Source: Engraulis encrasicolus (Eukaryota; Chordata; Actinopteri; Clupeiformes; Engraulidae). From it: a DNA stretch of 64,000 nucleotides. The position numbers and the translations under genes are program-made. This document shows positions 48,888 to 58,800 of this stretch, piece after piece (position 1 is the stretch's first letter; the number at the start of each line of letters is the position of its first letter). The stretch covers positions 47,514,722 to 47,578,721 of the forward strand of contig NC_085861.1 of the NCBI RefSeq assembly GCF_034702125.1. Reading direction: 5' to 3'. The notes beneath the pieces are model-generated. The model was not told where the DNA came from, made no database searches, and saw only the letters and a list, made by a program, of their open reading frames with translations.

Positions 48888-49424
48888 GGGGGCTCATTTA
48901 TCATCAGTTCGTAGAATGTCTTCTAAATTGTGTCTTACGAGTGAAATTTTAAAATGAGTAATTTGCATCCCAAAACGCCTCCAAGTAACCATATATGGTA
49001 TTACAATATATTCAAATGCCATGTTAATTCGAAGGCGCCACCCTGTTTGGACACACACCAGTCGAAGCGCTGGCGGGAAGTGCAGAGATAGAAACATTTC
49101 CACGGCAGAAGTGGAGGTGCTTTCCACAGGAGGAGGACAGTGTTTCAAAATAAGTAAAAGGAGACACACATGGACGAAAACACTGTCAAATAGCACACTG
49201 TCGTACTCCATTGCCATTCAAAGCAAACTGTACCTTGCACGGTCAATATTATTTGCAATTTCGCGTTTCTTCCACTCGCACGCATGGTCTGAGGTGTGCG
49301 TAGATTTAGGCACATTTCTACATTCAAGTACATGTTCATAAATCCCACACTTTGCTCAGGAATGATCGCACGCACGCTTTACGCCCAGATCTGTGCCTAA
49401 GAACGCTTGATTAATGAAGCCGCT
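48888..49424. mobile_element. Inverted-repeat element Y (copy 1)
   Basis: Left GGGGCTCATTTATCATCAG and right, reversed, CGGCTTCATTAATCAAGCG are imperfect inverted ends. The right 100 bases (TTCATAAATCCCACACTTTG block) recur at 51755-51864. Confidence 0.5.
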
Positions 49425-49436
49425 GGACGCAAAAAT

Positions 49437-49776
49437 GTTTTTCCTAGTACAAGGACGCCACAGATGGCCAAACTCGGCTTCTCATTGGTCAACCTTCACA
49501 ACTTCCTGTGACAGGTTAGGGTTTAGGCATGGTTTTTGGTAATTTCGCAGCAAATTCGCCAATATCTTGCTTATTTCGCCGTTCTTGTCAAAAGTGAAGA
49601 ATCAGAAACATTACTTTCCTGACAGGTTAAGTTTAGGGAAGTGTGGCGAGTGTCGGTGTGTTTTTGGCTTCAAGACTCTCCTGTAACCCCCCCATCTCAC
49701 GTGTTGCAGTCTTGCCGCTCTGGAAGTTCGACCAATCAGAGGCCACCTGTGGCGTCCTTGTACTAGGAAAAAAAAT
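49437..49776. mobile_element. Miniature element with about 35-bp inverted ends
   Basis: TTTTCCTAGTACAAGGACGC at the left and its complement at the right, extending through GCCAC..GTGGC. The interior contains two GACAGGTTA motifs. No frame. Confidence 0.75.
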
Positions 49777-49829
49777 ATCGCCTCCTGGACCTCTCTCCAT
49801 TTGCCTCAACCCCACCCCCTTGTCATTTC

Positions 49830-50745
49830 ACGAGGACACCACAGCGCTCTCGCCCTGGTTCTTGGCCATGCTCGAGTACAATATTGGGGGGTTCTGTGAT
49901 GCTCTTCCCTCCAACACCTCGTGCATTGCTGAGAACCAGCTGTGATAGTTAAGAAGTCATCCAAGAGGTGAATTACGAGTTTGGTAATTGTTTAACAAAA
50001 TCCATCACAGGGCTTCAGACAGATTGTCGAATATCTTTGGGCTGCTGTGGCAACAGAAAGTTAGGCGGACTGCGAAATAAAATAATTTGCGTCAGTGGAC
50101 GCCAAACAGGTGCCAAAAATGGGGGTGGATGCAGACTGTGAAGGCAGCAGTGATGTCAGCCTTGAATAGCCAGCTGTCGCGACCGGCCAGTTGAACCAGG
50201 CGCACAGCGGCGTCCACTGTTTGATAACACATGGAGTAGTCTTCGATGGGTATAACGGAATTAACGATTCGTACCAGGATGTTGTGGGGTGCAGAAAGAT
50301 CCACGATGAGCCGCTTTTTGCCTGAATACTTATGCGTAGCTACGTATATCTATGGGCTTCACATGGTAACATGGAAAGGGGTCGTGGAAAATTACCCGAT
50401 CATGTCCTGATTTGACCTCGGAGGCCAGGAGCCTGGGGGGGGCGGGGGGCAATCGCTATTCCGACATGCCGCTATTCCGACACTTTTTAGGGGTTAGGGT
50501 TAAGGTTAGGGATGTCGGAATAGCGCCATGTAGGAATAGCGGCGGACGGTGGAAAACGTGTCGGTACTCTGACAATAGACATTAAAGTCGGAATAGCGAC
50601 ATGTCAGAGCCTGGTGGACATCAAGGTCGTTGATAGCGGATAGGAGGTTGTCGCATATCAATGATGAATACGCCAGGTTGAAACCCATGTGTTAAGCCAG
50701 ACAGGAAAAACTATGTGAATTCCCCATCAGGATGGTTGACAAGCT
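49830..50745 (-). pseudogene. DIRS/Ngaro-type reverse transcriptase relic
   Basis: The minus strand reads, across stops and shifts: ELVNHPDGEF, FFLSGLTHGFQPGVF, then (after an insertion) KRLIVDLSAPHN-like, KADITAAFTVCIHP, FWHLFGV, SSPKIFDNLSEAL and HLLDDFLTI. The LDDF box and VDLSAPHN are characteristic of the tyrosine-recombinase retrotransposons DIRS and Ngaro, not of LINEs or gypsy. Several stops and frameshifts. No recombinase or split repeats seen. Confidence 0.7.
50437..50606. mobile_element. 170-bp hAT-like insertion in the DIRS/Ngaro relic
   Basis: An 8-bp duplication GAGCCTGG (50429-50436 and 50607-50614). The interior repeats the motif GCTATTCCGACATG on both strands and contains a telomere-like GGGTTAGGGTTAAGGTTAGGG. 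Confidence 0.7.
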
Positions 50746-50905
50746 CAGCAGCCAAGGCAGACACAACAGTGGGAGACTTTAGATAGCATTGATGTAATAT
50801 TTTATTAGGGGTTGATACACAGGACACACAAGGCAGGTGTGAGCACCAGCACAGAAATTGCATGCATGAAAAATATGGCAGTTAGATAGGTTACACTTGG
50901 ACATA

Positions 50906-51330
50906 TTAAAACGATGGCACACTTGGCTTGACCTGAGGGACCCGAGACTGGTATCCCATCTCATGGATGCGTCTGAGGGTGGTGGTCCTTGAAGCAGCAA
51001 CACCAGAGTCATTCCACTTCTCCTGAATCTCTGATACGCTGCTGAACCTGCTGGGTTTTTTATGATTTCCCCAAGCCCACAGTCTTCTCTTTTGGTGGTG
51101 CATCTCCTCCTACCTCATGTTTCCCGTCCAACTAACTTGTCATTAATATGCTTGGAGACTGAACTTTGCGAGCATCCATCCTTCTTTGAAATGAACCCCT
51201 GTGATTTTTTTCAGCCCATGCAGAGTTTCAATGAGGGCCATCTGGACAGCTGTCAGGTCTGCACTTTTCCCATATTGAACAGAACTAAGGCAATTGCACC
51301 AAACTGAAGCAATTTAATGACACCTGGGGG
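50906..51330 (-). pseudogene. Tc1-like transposase N-terminal fragment
   Basis: Minus-strand frame 51103-50906 contains VSEIQEKWNDSGVAASRTTT and RRIHEMGYQSRVPQVKP, the second helix-turn-helix and linker of Tc1-like transposases (compare ...S.xTVRRRLxxxGLxxRxPRxKP). Upstream sequence to 51330 reads as the leader and first helix-turn-helix with frame damage. The catalytic DDE part is absent. Confidence 0.6.
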
Positions 51331-51363
51331 ACACCTGTGCAGGTGCTTTGAGTCTAGTAGATG

Positions 51364-51754
51364 ATAATCAGGAGCTGTCTCCATGCAGCAGGATATTTTT
51401 ATATGTGGACATTTTTTTGTCCTGGTTACATTGGTTTTGGCCTTCCGTTTCCACGTAGCAGATATTTAAAATCCAGATATAAAAAAGCAGGCTTTAATAA
51501 TTGAAATTCATCATTTTGTGGTTTTTGTGAGCTGGAATCCCAAATTATGTCAAAATAATCAAATGAACGATTGGAATTGTTAGAAATGTGGGCCCTGAGT
51601 CTATATTTGATGTTGGTATGACTTTTTAATGGGAATTATGGAAATAAGAGCACTTTTTCCTGATATTGTAATTATATGGCCAGGACCTGTATGGAAAGCG
51701 GTACCAGCTTCAAAGCCACTCATGGCGTATGTAAGCATGGTCAAAGGTATATTT
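51364..51754. other. Unannotated stretch
   Basis: AT-rich, no element recognised. Confidence 0.4.
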
Positions 51755-51864
51755 GTGCAAGTACTGTACAAGTTCATAAATCCCACACTTTGCACAGCAA
51801 TGATCGAACGTGTGCTTTACGCACAGATCTGTTTTTAAGAACACATGATAAATCAGCCCCCAGG
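51755..51864. mobile_element. Inverted-repeat element Y (copy 2, right end)
   Basis: Shares TTCATAAATCCCACACTTTG, AATGATCG, GTGCTTTACGC and CAGATCTGT with 49330-49424 and ends GATAAATCAGCCCCCAGG. Confidence 0.6.
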
Positions 51865-51867
51865 TTT

Positions 51868-52588
51868 TTGTGATGTAGAAAATGAAAAACAATTTCAAAA
51901 CGCTTCACAATTTCACTCTTCAACTCTTTTCACCTTTACTGTAAACTATAAGCTATACAAAACAATTGGTAATAGCAAAGCTTTAAAGGGGAAAAAAGAT
52001 AATAAAAGACGTAAACTAATATGGTTGACTGAAGAGCCCAATGGACAGTAAGGACTACACCACGAGAACCACAAGAAGCCGTTTACACATACAGTTTATA
52101 TACTGTATGGATGAGTAAGTCAGTCAGTGGTTGAAGCATCTGAAATCAGGGAATCCACTCTTGCAGCATAGTCATCTCATGATGGGTCCAGACACATCAC
52201 AAACCATCATTTGGCAGCGTTCCCATTTCCACTGGAATGTTCAGGCAATGAAAAACACACAGGGCAGCTGTTTGAGTGATGTTCAGCGGATAATTTAGCT
52301 GACAAGTGCAATTTGGACACTTTCCCCTCTAATAACATATTTTAAATCTGCTTTGAGAATTTAAATAGCTGGTTGGAAACTTGTTTCATTTCATTATCCT
52401 CTCAGCTTTAAAGGAGCCTGTCATGTTGCTTTACAGCTTGTAATATTGCTCAATAAGTTGCCACTTAATAAGTCGGAAGAATTGGATGACATGATATTGT
52501 GTTCAGTAGACACAAAGACGATACAAGACAAGGCAAATCAGAGAACAAGACAAATCAGTGACGTCATAAGTGTGTTGTATAGGCTACT
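51868..52588. other. Unannotated stretch
   Basis: No gene or element recognised. Confidence 0.4.
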
Positions 52589-53532
52589 CATGAATGGTGT
52601 GACGTTTTCCATGTGCCCATTTGTGGGGGAAAACAGGCAATGCAAGTCAATTGGTGGTGTTGGGGGAAGAATAAAGGAAAGATAAGGACCTGTAGACGGG
52701 TGTTGTTCACGCACAACATGCTGAAACCGTGTTGTGTTGCCGGCTGTTCAAATGGGGTCATCCCTATGTTCCCCTTGTCCTACTGTATGTTCCCCAGACC
52801 CTTTTTTCAAAATATTGGGATGGTTTTGGGAAGGGCACAATTTGAAAACTTGGAAACATACAATGCGGGGAACATAGAACCCTTTTTTAGAAAAAGGGTC
52901 CTATGTTTCCCACTCCCATACAAAGACAGGGGAACATAGGACCCGGGGAACATAGGACCCGGGGAACATGGGAGCATACCTATGTTTCCCGGGTTCTATG
53001 TTCCCTGGGTCCTATGTTCGCCTGTCTTTGTATGGGACCGGGGAACTTAGGACCCTTTTTCTAAAAGAGGGTTCTATGTTCCCCGCATTGTATGTTTCGG
53101 AGTTTTCAAGTTGTGCCCTTCCCAAAACCATCCCTAAACCTAACCTGTCAGTAGTGCAATATTTCTGATTTGTATATTTGTGCCCTGACCAAAACTATCC
53201 CTAAACCTAACCTGTCAGAAGTGCAACAACAAGCTGCGCTTTGCCATGCGGCAGCAGTCTACTTGGAAGCAGCAGGGAACATAGAACCCTTTTCTGAAAA
53301 AAGGGTCCTAAGGTCCCGGTTGCGGGGAACATAGGACCTGGGGAACATAGGGATGACCCCGGGAACATAGGTACGCTCCCGTTCAAATAATATGGCCAAA
53401 CAGTCGTGGTTTAAGCATGGACTGTGTTCATTTAGGGTAGCCGATGTACGTTAATGAGACATTCGGTTTGATTTCCCCCATAAAGGGGCGTAACGCTCAT
53501 TTACGAGCAAAGTACCCGGATGGCCGTGCATG
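52589..53532 (+). repeat. Repeat R, copy 2, interrupted
   Basis: Same blocks as 46664-47215. Reads MLKPCCVAGCSN at 52719-52754, the start signature of a THAP domain (C-x-V-x-x-C), before the insertion. The THAP reading is tentative because the rest is too short and decayed. Confidence 0.65.
52754..53380. mobile_element. Element built from repeated CTATGTTCCC motifs
   Basis: An 8-bp duplication GTTCAAAT (52746-52753 and 53381-53388), single in repeat R copy 1 (47076-47083). About seventeen copies of CTATGTTCCC or its complement in both orientations, arranged as nested inverted repeats. Two CCCTAAACCTAACCTGTCAG blocks at about 53138 and 53200. hAT-like by target length. Confidence 0.8.
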
Positions 53533-53585
53533 AGTGTGGCATGGCTGCCCCTTGTAGTCACTTTCTTCTTCTACTGTTATGGCTT

Positions 53586-53921
53586 TCAGGCCGACCAGAA
53601 CGGAGCCGGTGTCGGTGCTCGCACCAGTTACGTTCGGCACTAAAGTGTTTGTCTGCGAACCGCCAGTGTTCATACCGAGCTCTGAACTTTTTCCGCACGT
53701 GACTGTGTACCCGGATGAATCTAAACTCTCTCTGGGATGAACCTGCTGACGACCACGCTGTCGTCACGGTTCGCAGAGAAAAAACCTAGTATTTTGAGGT
53801 TTGCATTGCGAACCAATTTTCCGGTTCACGAACGCAAATATCTGTGGCGTGAAAACGGCGGTCGGTTCGCGATTAGGTGCGGGAACGGGCTCCAGCACGG
53901 TTCTCAGTCGGCCTGAATGCG
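53586..53921. mobile_element. Inverted-repeat miniature element
   Basis: TTCAGGCCGACCAGAAC at the left and, reversed, TTCAGGCCGACTGAGAAC at the right. GGTTCGCG motifs inside. No target duplication found. Confidence 0.5.
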
Positions 53922-54311
53922 CTATGTCAGTAATATGGGCATGGTAAAGTGCAATGTCCCAACCCGCCAGGGCTGGAACATGGGAAAGGTCACAAAACAC
54001 CATACATTTTTGACAGCTGTCATCATGGCCGTAGCCACATACGAGGTAAGGGAGGTCCGGACCTCCCTAATTTTTAGAGACAATAATATATATTTTTTAT
54101 TCTCAGTTTTTGCATATGTTTCCTTTTTCATGAATACTTTGCACCACCATCAAATTCTAAGTATTCATAATGACTGGGAAAATTGCACTTTTCAAACATG
54201 AAAAAGGGGATCTTCTCCATTGTCTGCCATTTTGAATTTCCAGAAATAGATACTTTCAGCTGCGAAACATACTGTATTTTGGTCATACTGGTAAATATTA
54301 GTTCATTATTT

Positions 54312-55886
54312 ATTTAGCTCAGGCGCAGCATTCAGGCGTACCACTCCAGCCCCTGCAACAACCCACTCCACACCTTAGCACCCCCCCACCCACTCTGGAG
54401 GTTGCGGCTGATGACGTGAAGCGAGTGCTTCGTGCTGTGAACCCGAGGAAAGCAACAGGCCCGGATGGCATACCAGGAAAGGTGCTCAAGGCATGTGCGG
54501 CCCAACTAGCACCAGTCTTCACTGACATTTTCAACCTGTCACTGAAACAAGCCACCATCCCAGCCTGCTTGAAATCTGCCACCATCATACCTGTTCCAAA
54601 GAAGGCATCTACTACCACCCTCAATGACTTTCGCCCTGTTGCACTCACTCCAGTCATCACCAAGTGCTTTGAAAAACTGGTGCTGAGGCATGTAAAAGCC
54701 TGTCTCCCCCCAACCCTAGACCCTCATCAGTTTGCATACCGGGCAAATAGATCCACTGAGGATGCAATAGCCATTGCTCTCCACTCTGCACTGAGTCACC
54801 TGGAAATACAAGGGAGCTACGTCAGGATGCTCTTTATCGATTATAGCTCAGCTTTTAACACCATCATTCCTGACATCCTAATCCCCAAGCTGAGACATCT
54901 AGGACTTCCATCATCCACATGCTCCTGGATCAAAGACTTCCTTGTTAATCGTCCCCAACAGGTGAAACTAGGTCACCATCTCTCAACCACCCGCACCCTC
55001 AGCACCGGCTCGACCCAAGGATGCGTGTTGAGCCCACTTCTCTACTCCCTCTACACATTTGACTGTAGCCCCATCCACCCAGAGAACATCATTGTCAAAT
55101 TTGCAGATGACACAACAGTGGTGGGGCTGATAACCGAGGGAAAGGAGGAGGCCTACAGGGATGAGGTCCTGAAACTTGGAGAGTGGTGTGCATCCAACAA
55201 CCTGGCCCTGAACATCTCCAAGACGAAGGAGCTCATCCTTGACTTCCGGCGGAACAAAGATGCTCCTGCCCCCCTGTACATCAATGGAGAACGTGTAGAG
55301 CAAGTGAGCTCATTTAAATTCCTAGGTGTACACATCTCCGCTGATCTCTCCTGGTCGACTAACACCCCGGCTCTGGTAAAAAAGGCCCAGCAGCGATTGC
55401 ACTTCCTCAGAGTACTTAAGAAAGAACAGTTAGACTCAAGCTTGCTGGTGACCTTTTACCGTTCCACCATAGAGAGCCTGCTGACCTACGCAGTGTCAGT
55501 GTGGCACTCAAGTTGCACTGAGGTTGACAGGAAGAGACTTCAGAGGGTGACCAAAACAGCACAAAAAATCATAGGCTGCCCCCTCCCTCCCATACCCACC
55601 ATCTACAACTCACGCTGCGTAAGTAGAGCCAGGAGTATCATTTAAGATCCCACACATCCTGGCTTTCATCTCTTCACACTATTGCCCTCTGGCAGGCGCT
55701 ACAAGGCATTGCCAGCCAGAACCAATAGGATGAAGAACAGCTTCTTCCCCAAAGCTGTTACAACAATGAACACACACTTACTGGACAATGCTCATCTATA
55801 AAGGACTGTGCACTTCGTAGGGAAGCTAAAATCTCAGTATACTTTGTATACTGACAATAAAGGCTTTCTATTCTATTTCTATTTCT
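54312..55886 (+). mobile_element. Rex1/L2-group LINE, 5'-truncated
   Basis: ATTATTT at 54305-54311 and 55887-55893 is a plausible 7-bp target duplication. The 3' end ACTGACAATAAAGGCTTTC with (TCTAT)n tail. Encodes RT only. Confidence 0.82.
54325..55789 (+). pseudogene. Rex1-like reverse transcriptase, one premature stop
   Basis: Open from about 54325 to 55645. Blocks: [65 protein letters not shown] (first catalytic Asp), [19 protein letters not shown] (about 55099-55113, catalytic pair), [11 protein letters not shown], and the C-terminal [17 protein letters not shown] at 55643-55645 stands where related elements read on. Homology continues in frame (DPTHPGFHLFTLLPSGRRY) to about 55789. The endonuclease is missing. 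Confidence 0.88.
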
Positions 55887-56065
55887 ATTATTTGGCAAAT
55901 ATGAAAAGAACCAAAATTGGCAGTAGGCAGCAGTTTCAATGAGCAGCATAGTTGCAATAGATACTCCGGGCACCATCAGTGCACCTTTAAAAAAATGTTG
56001 GAGCGCTGCACGCGCACTATGAACCTCGCTTATTCTGAACTCCTGGCTACGGCCATGGCTGTCAT

Positions 56066-56283
56066 TAATTATCCCTCACAATTAACACTGATCGAGAGCT
56101 GTAGTTAATTTGGCCAAACTCAACATTAATCAGACGACTTCTTTCGACTGGAGTTGGAACTCGCAGCCACTCACACCTACAGTGCAATTGTAGAGTAATA
56201 TTTTCATCCATCATGGTGTTGCACCCAATATCCAACTTTCTTTGGTAAACAGTAAAAAGAAGGAAAATAAATCAGTAAGGCAT
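56066..56283. other. Short unannotated stretch
   Basis: Featureless. Confidence 0.4.
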
Positions 56284-56291
56284 GTTGAGAC

Positions 56292-56490
56292 CAGTATTGC
56301 CAGATTGGGCTGTTTCCCGCCCAATTGGGCTGCTCAGGATGGGCGTGTGCGGGGAAGAAATGGCATTTAGCAGGAAAACCCGGCCAATTTTTGACATAAA
56401 AATCAATATATTTGGGTGGGATTTTGTGCTTCTAGGCGGGTTTTGAGCATTTTTTGGGCTGGAAATAATCAGCCTCATCTGGCAACCCCG
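56292..56490. mobile_element. hAT-like miniature element, 199 bp
   Basis: A perfect 8-bp duplication GTTGAGAC (56284-56291 and 56491-56498). Ends CAGTATTGCCAGATTGGGC and, reversed, CGGGGTTGCCAGATGAGGC. Related blocks (GGTTGCCAGAT, CCCGCCCAATTTG) occur at 58288-58440. Confidence 0.85.
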
Positions 56491-56498
56491 GTTGAGAC

Positions 56499-58753
56499 AC
56501 TGTACACTAGCATGTGATCTAAAAGATCGCACAAGATTGTCTGAATTGACTTGATTATTTTGCCTCAGGTATCATGTCTTATTGCGAGGTTATATGGTAC
56601 ATTTATTCAACTGATAAGGTTCGCCAGAGGGCAGTTGTTGGCTCTTATATTTATGTTATTTATGCAAGAGGCTGATGTAAGCTCTTCTTGATTTATCAAT
56701 GCTGTATTCTTTGTTTAATACTGGCCGACGCACGGATGACTCTGAAGTACTGTTCGCTGTGTTCTTGTGTAATCATCATGTACAGTATATAACTATGGTG
56801 CACACATTACATTATAAAAATTCTTGACGCAGAATGAATGGGATATTTATTCAGACTTTTGACCACCATCCTCTTTTCTCCTGGTGTGTGTAGTGTAGTG
56901 TGTGTTTTAGGCCTATTTATATTCCCGTGGCGGTGCTTGTGTTTGATTGATGCATTTAATTTCCACTGTTTCATGGGTGTCAACAGCAAATGCTCTCAAC
57001 TGCCAAAAGAACAAAAGAATCAATGATTGCCCAAGATTTGAACCGTTCACTCTTAAGCGCTCTGCAGAGTGTACAGAAAACGGACTACCGGCTCATTGTC
57101 AGAGAATGCACAGTGTAAACTGATGAATGGTAGGGTTCTATGTGGAAAAGATCCGTTTGCTGAGTTAGTGCTCTGCACTGAAATGTGCTTCAGATCAGTC
57201 ACAGGCCCAGATTGACAAATGGCTGTATAAATAACAGCATAGACATCCACCATGTTGAAACAGCTCGTTGAGATAGATGTTCTTAATTAGAAAGCAGTAC
57301 AGAGGAGAGCGGGGCAGCTTTTTAATTGAATTCTCCTTTATTTTCCAGTGTGCACTTCAAAAAACACAGGCCATCCGTTCTTCTTCTTGTTCCCTTGATT
57401 ACCAATTGAAACACACAAAAGAAAACATCCAAGCGAGGCTATGGACAGAAAAGAACAGAACAGAAAGGAACAAACATTAACAGATGAGTTTCTGGGTCAA
57501 TACAGTGCTGGGCTCCCCCATCCTTCCTTGTCCATTTCCAAACTTGCAGATAAGCCCAAAAGTTTCTTTTTTTAATAGTCTTCCTGATTACTAACAGCAG
57601 CATCGCTTGTCTTCTACACTCACATGCAGGTCTGGAGGACATCACGGCTGTGTTTCTCGAAAGCGGAGTTGCTAGCCAGGTAGTTGCCAATGGGAAATTG
57701 CATTGCAATCAAAAGTAGACAAATGCAGCTTTGAAAAGATCAGAAACGGAATTGTGTGAAGTTGCATAGTGAACAGTTGCATCAGTTTCCATTCTCATAA
57801 CCCTCGTGAAAAAGTTGAAAGAATTCTTATGTTTACGTTACAACTCGTCCAATTTCATCTGCCAGGTCACTCAAACTGCACAGTGTAATCGCTACAAGAT
57901 ACTGTTTCCTGTGACGTTTTAAAACCAGTCAAAATGGTCGTTACTTATACAATCATACAGCATAATAGAACCCCACCAAAATAATTTTATATGTGGACAT
58001 GGATTTGTTGAAGACACTTGGAAGATAGGAAAGTGTCTGTTAGGCTGAAGCAATTTCCCAGATTAGGCATACATGGACTTTCATTACTGTGCAGTGTGCA
58101 TCAGCATAATGGAAAAAATGGGACTCAAGAATGGATGAGCGTACTGTAGAAAAAAGATAAACAGTATACTGTATATTACAAAATGATTGCATGCATGGAC
58201 AATACAATGACAAAATTCCCCCTTTCGCCATACACATATGTATACATTTCATATACATTCCATGTTACTGTAGTACATGGGATGTGAAGGTTGCCAGATG
58301 TGTCTGCTGATTTCCAGTATAAAAAAAATCGCCTGGAGGCACTAAATCCCGCCCAATTTGAACCAAATTTTGATTTCTATGGCCATAATCTACAGGGAAA
58401 ACGCCCAATGCCTTTTTTTTAAAACCCGCAGACGGCCATACTAAACAACTGACTTACATGATACATAAAGTGACCCATTTGTTTAGTAAGATGTGTGTAG
58501 CCATTTAGGTTTTTTATAATATATCTTTTTCAAATGGGTGGTCTGTCTCACTCCCATTACTCATCCATTGGCAATAAGGAACTGAAGATATGAGTTGTAG
58601 GCTGCATAATGGCTTTAGTTCATAACAGACCTGCTAGCTTTATTTTCCTGAAGCCTTTCACAGATGATTTATGGACCAATGTCAATACTTTAAAGTCTGT
58701 TATTTTTACTGGAAGCCTGTGTGAAAAGATTTTAAAACTGGAGTAAGCACAAG
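56499..58753. other. Mostly unannotated stretch
   Basis: 58288-58440 looks like an eroded relative of the preceding element. 57645-57710 (GTTTCTCGAAAGCGGAGTTG) resembles the end of the foldback at 13221. No exon recognised. Confidence 0.35.
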
Positions 58754-58800
58754 AGAGAGAGAGAGAGAGTGTGTGTGTGTGTGTGTATGTGTGTGTGTGT
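58754..58800. repeat. GA then GT microsatellite
   Basis: GA followed by GT dinucleotides. Confidence 0.95.

Larger units (their letters stand above)
54118..55986. mobile_element. TTAA-type miniature element (copy 3), split by a LINE
   Basis: 54118-54311 and 55887-55986 align, in order, with the reverse complement of 10622-10980. The right end GTGCACCT is followed by TTAA (55987-55990). The left terminus is eroded. Confidence 0.8.
54024..56057. mobile_element. hAT-like element hosting two nested insertions
   Basis: A perfect 8-bp duplication GCTGTCAT (54016-54023 and 56058-56065) flanks inverted ends CATGGCCGTAGCCA. Contains a TTAA-type miniature element, itself split by a LINE. The palindrome AGGGAGGTCCGGACCTCCCT is at 54050-54069. 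Confidence 0.82.

Noticed and set aside
49643..49945. 100-codon plus-strand frame
   Set aside because: It runs across a MITE end and the antisense of the DIRS/Ngaro relic. No protein motif.
50491..50512. Interstitial telomere repeat
   Set aside because: Only three imperfect TTAGGG-like units, inside a small inserted element. Too short to indicate a chromosome fusion.
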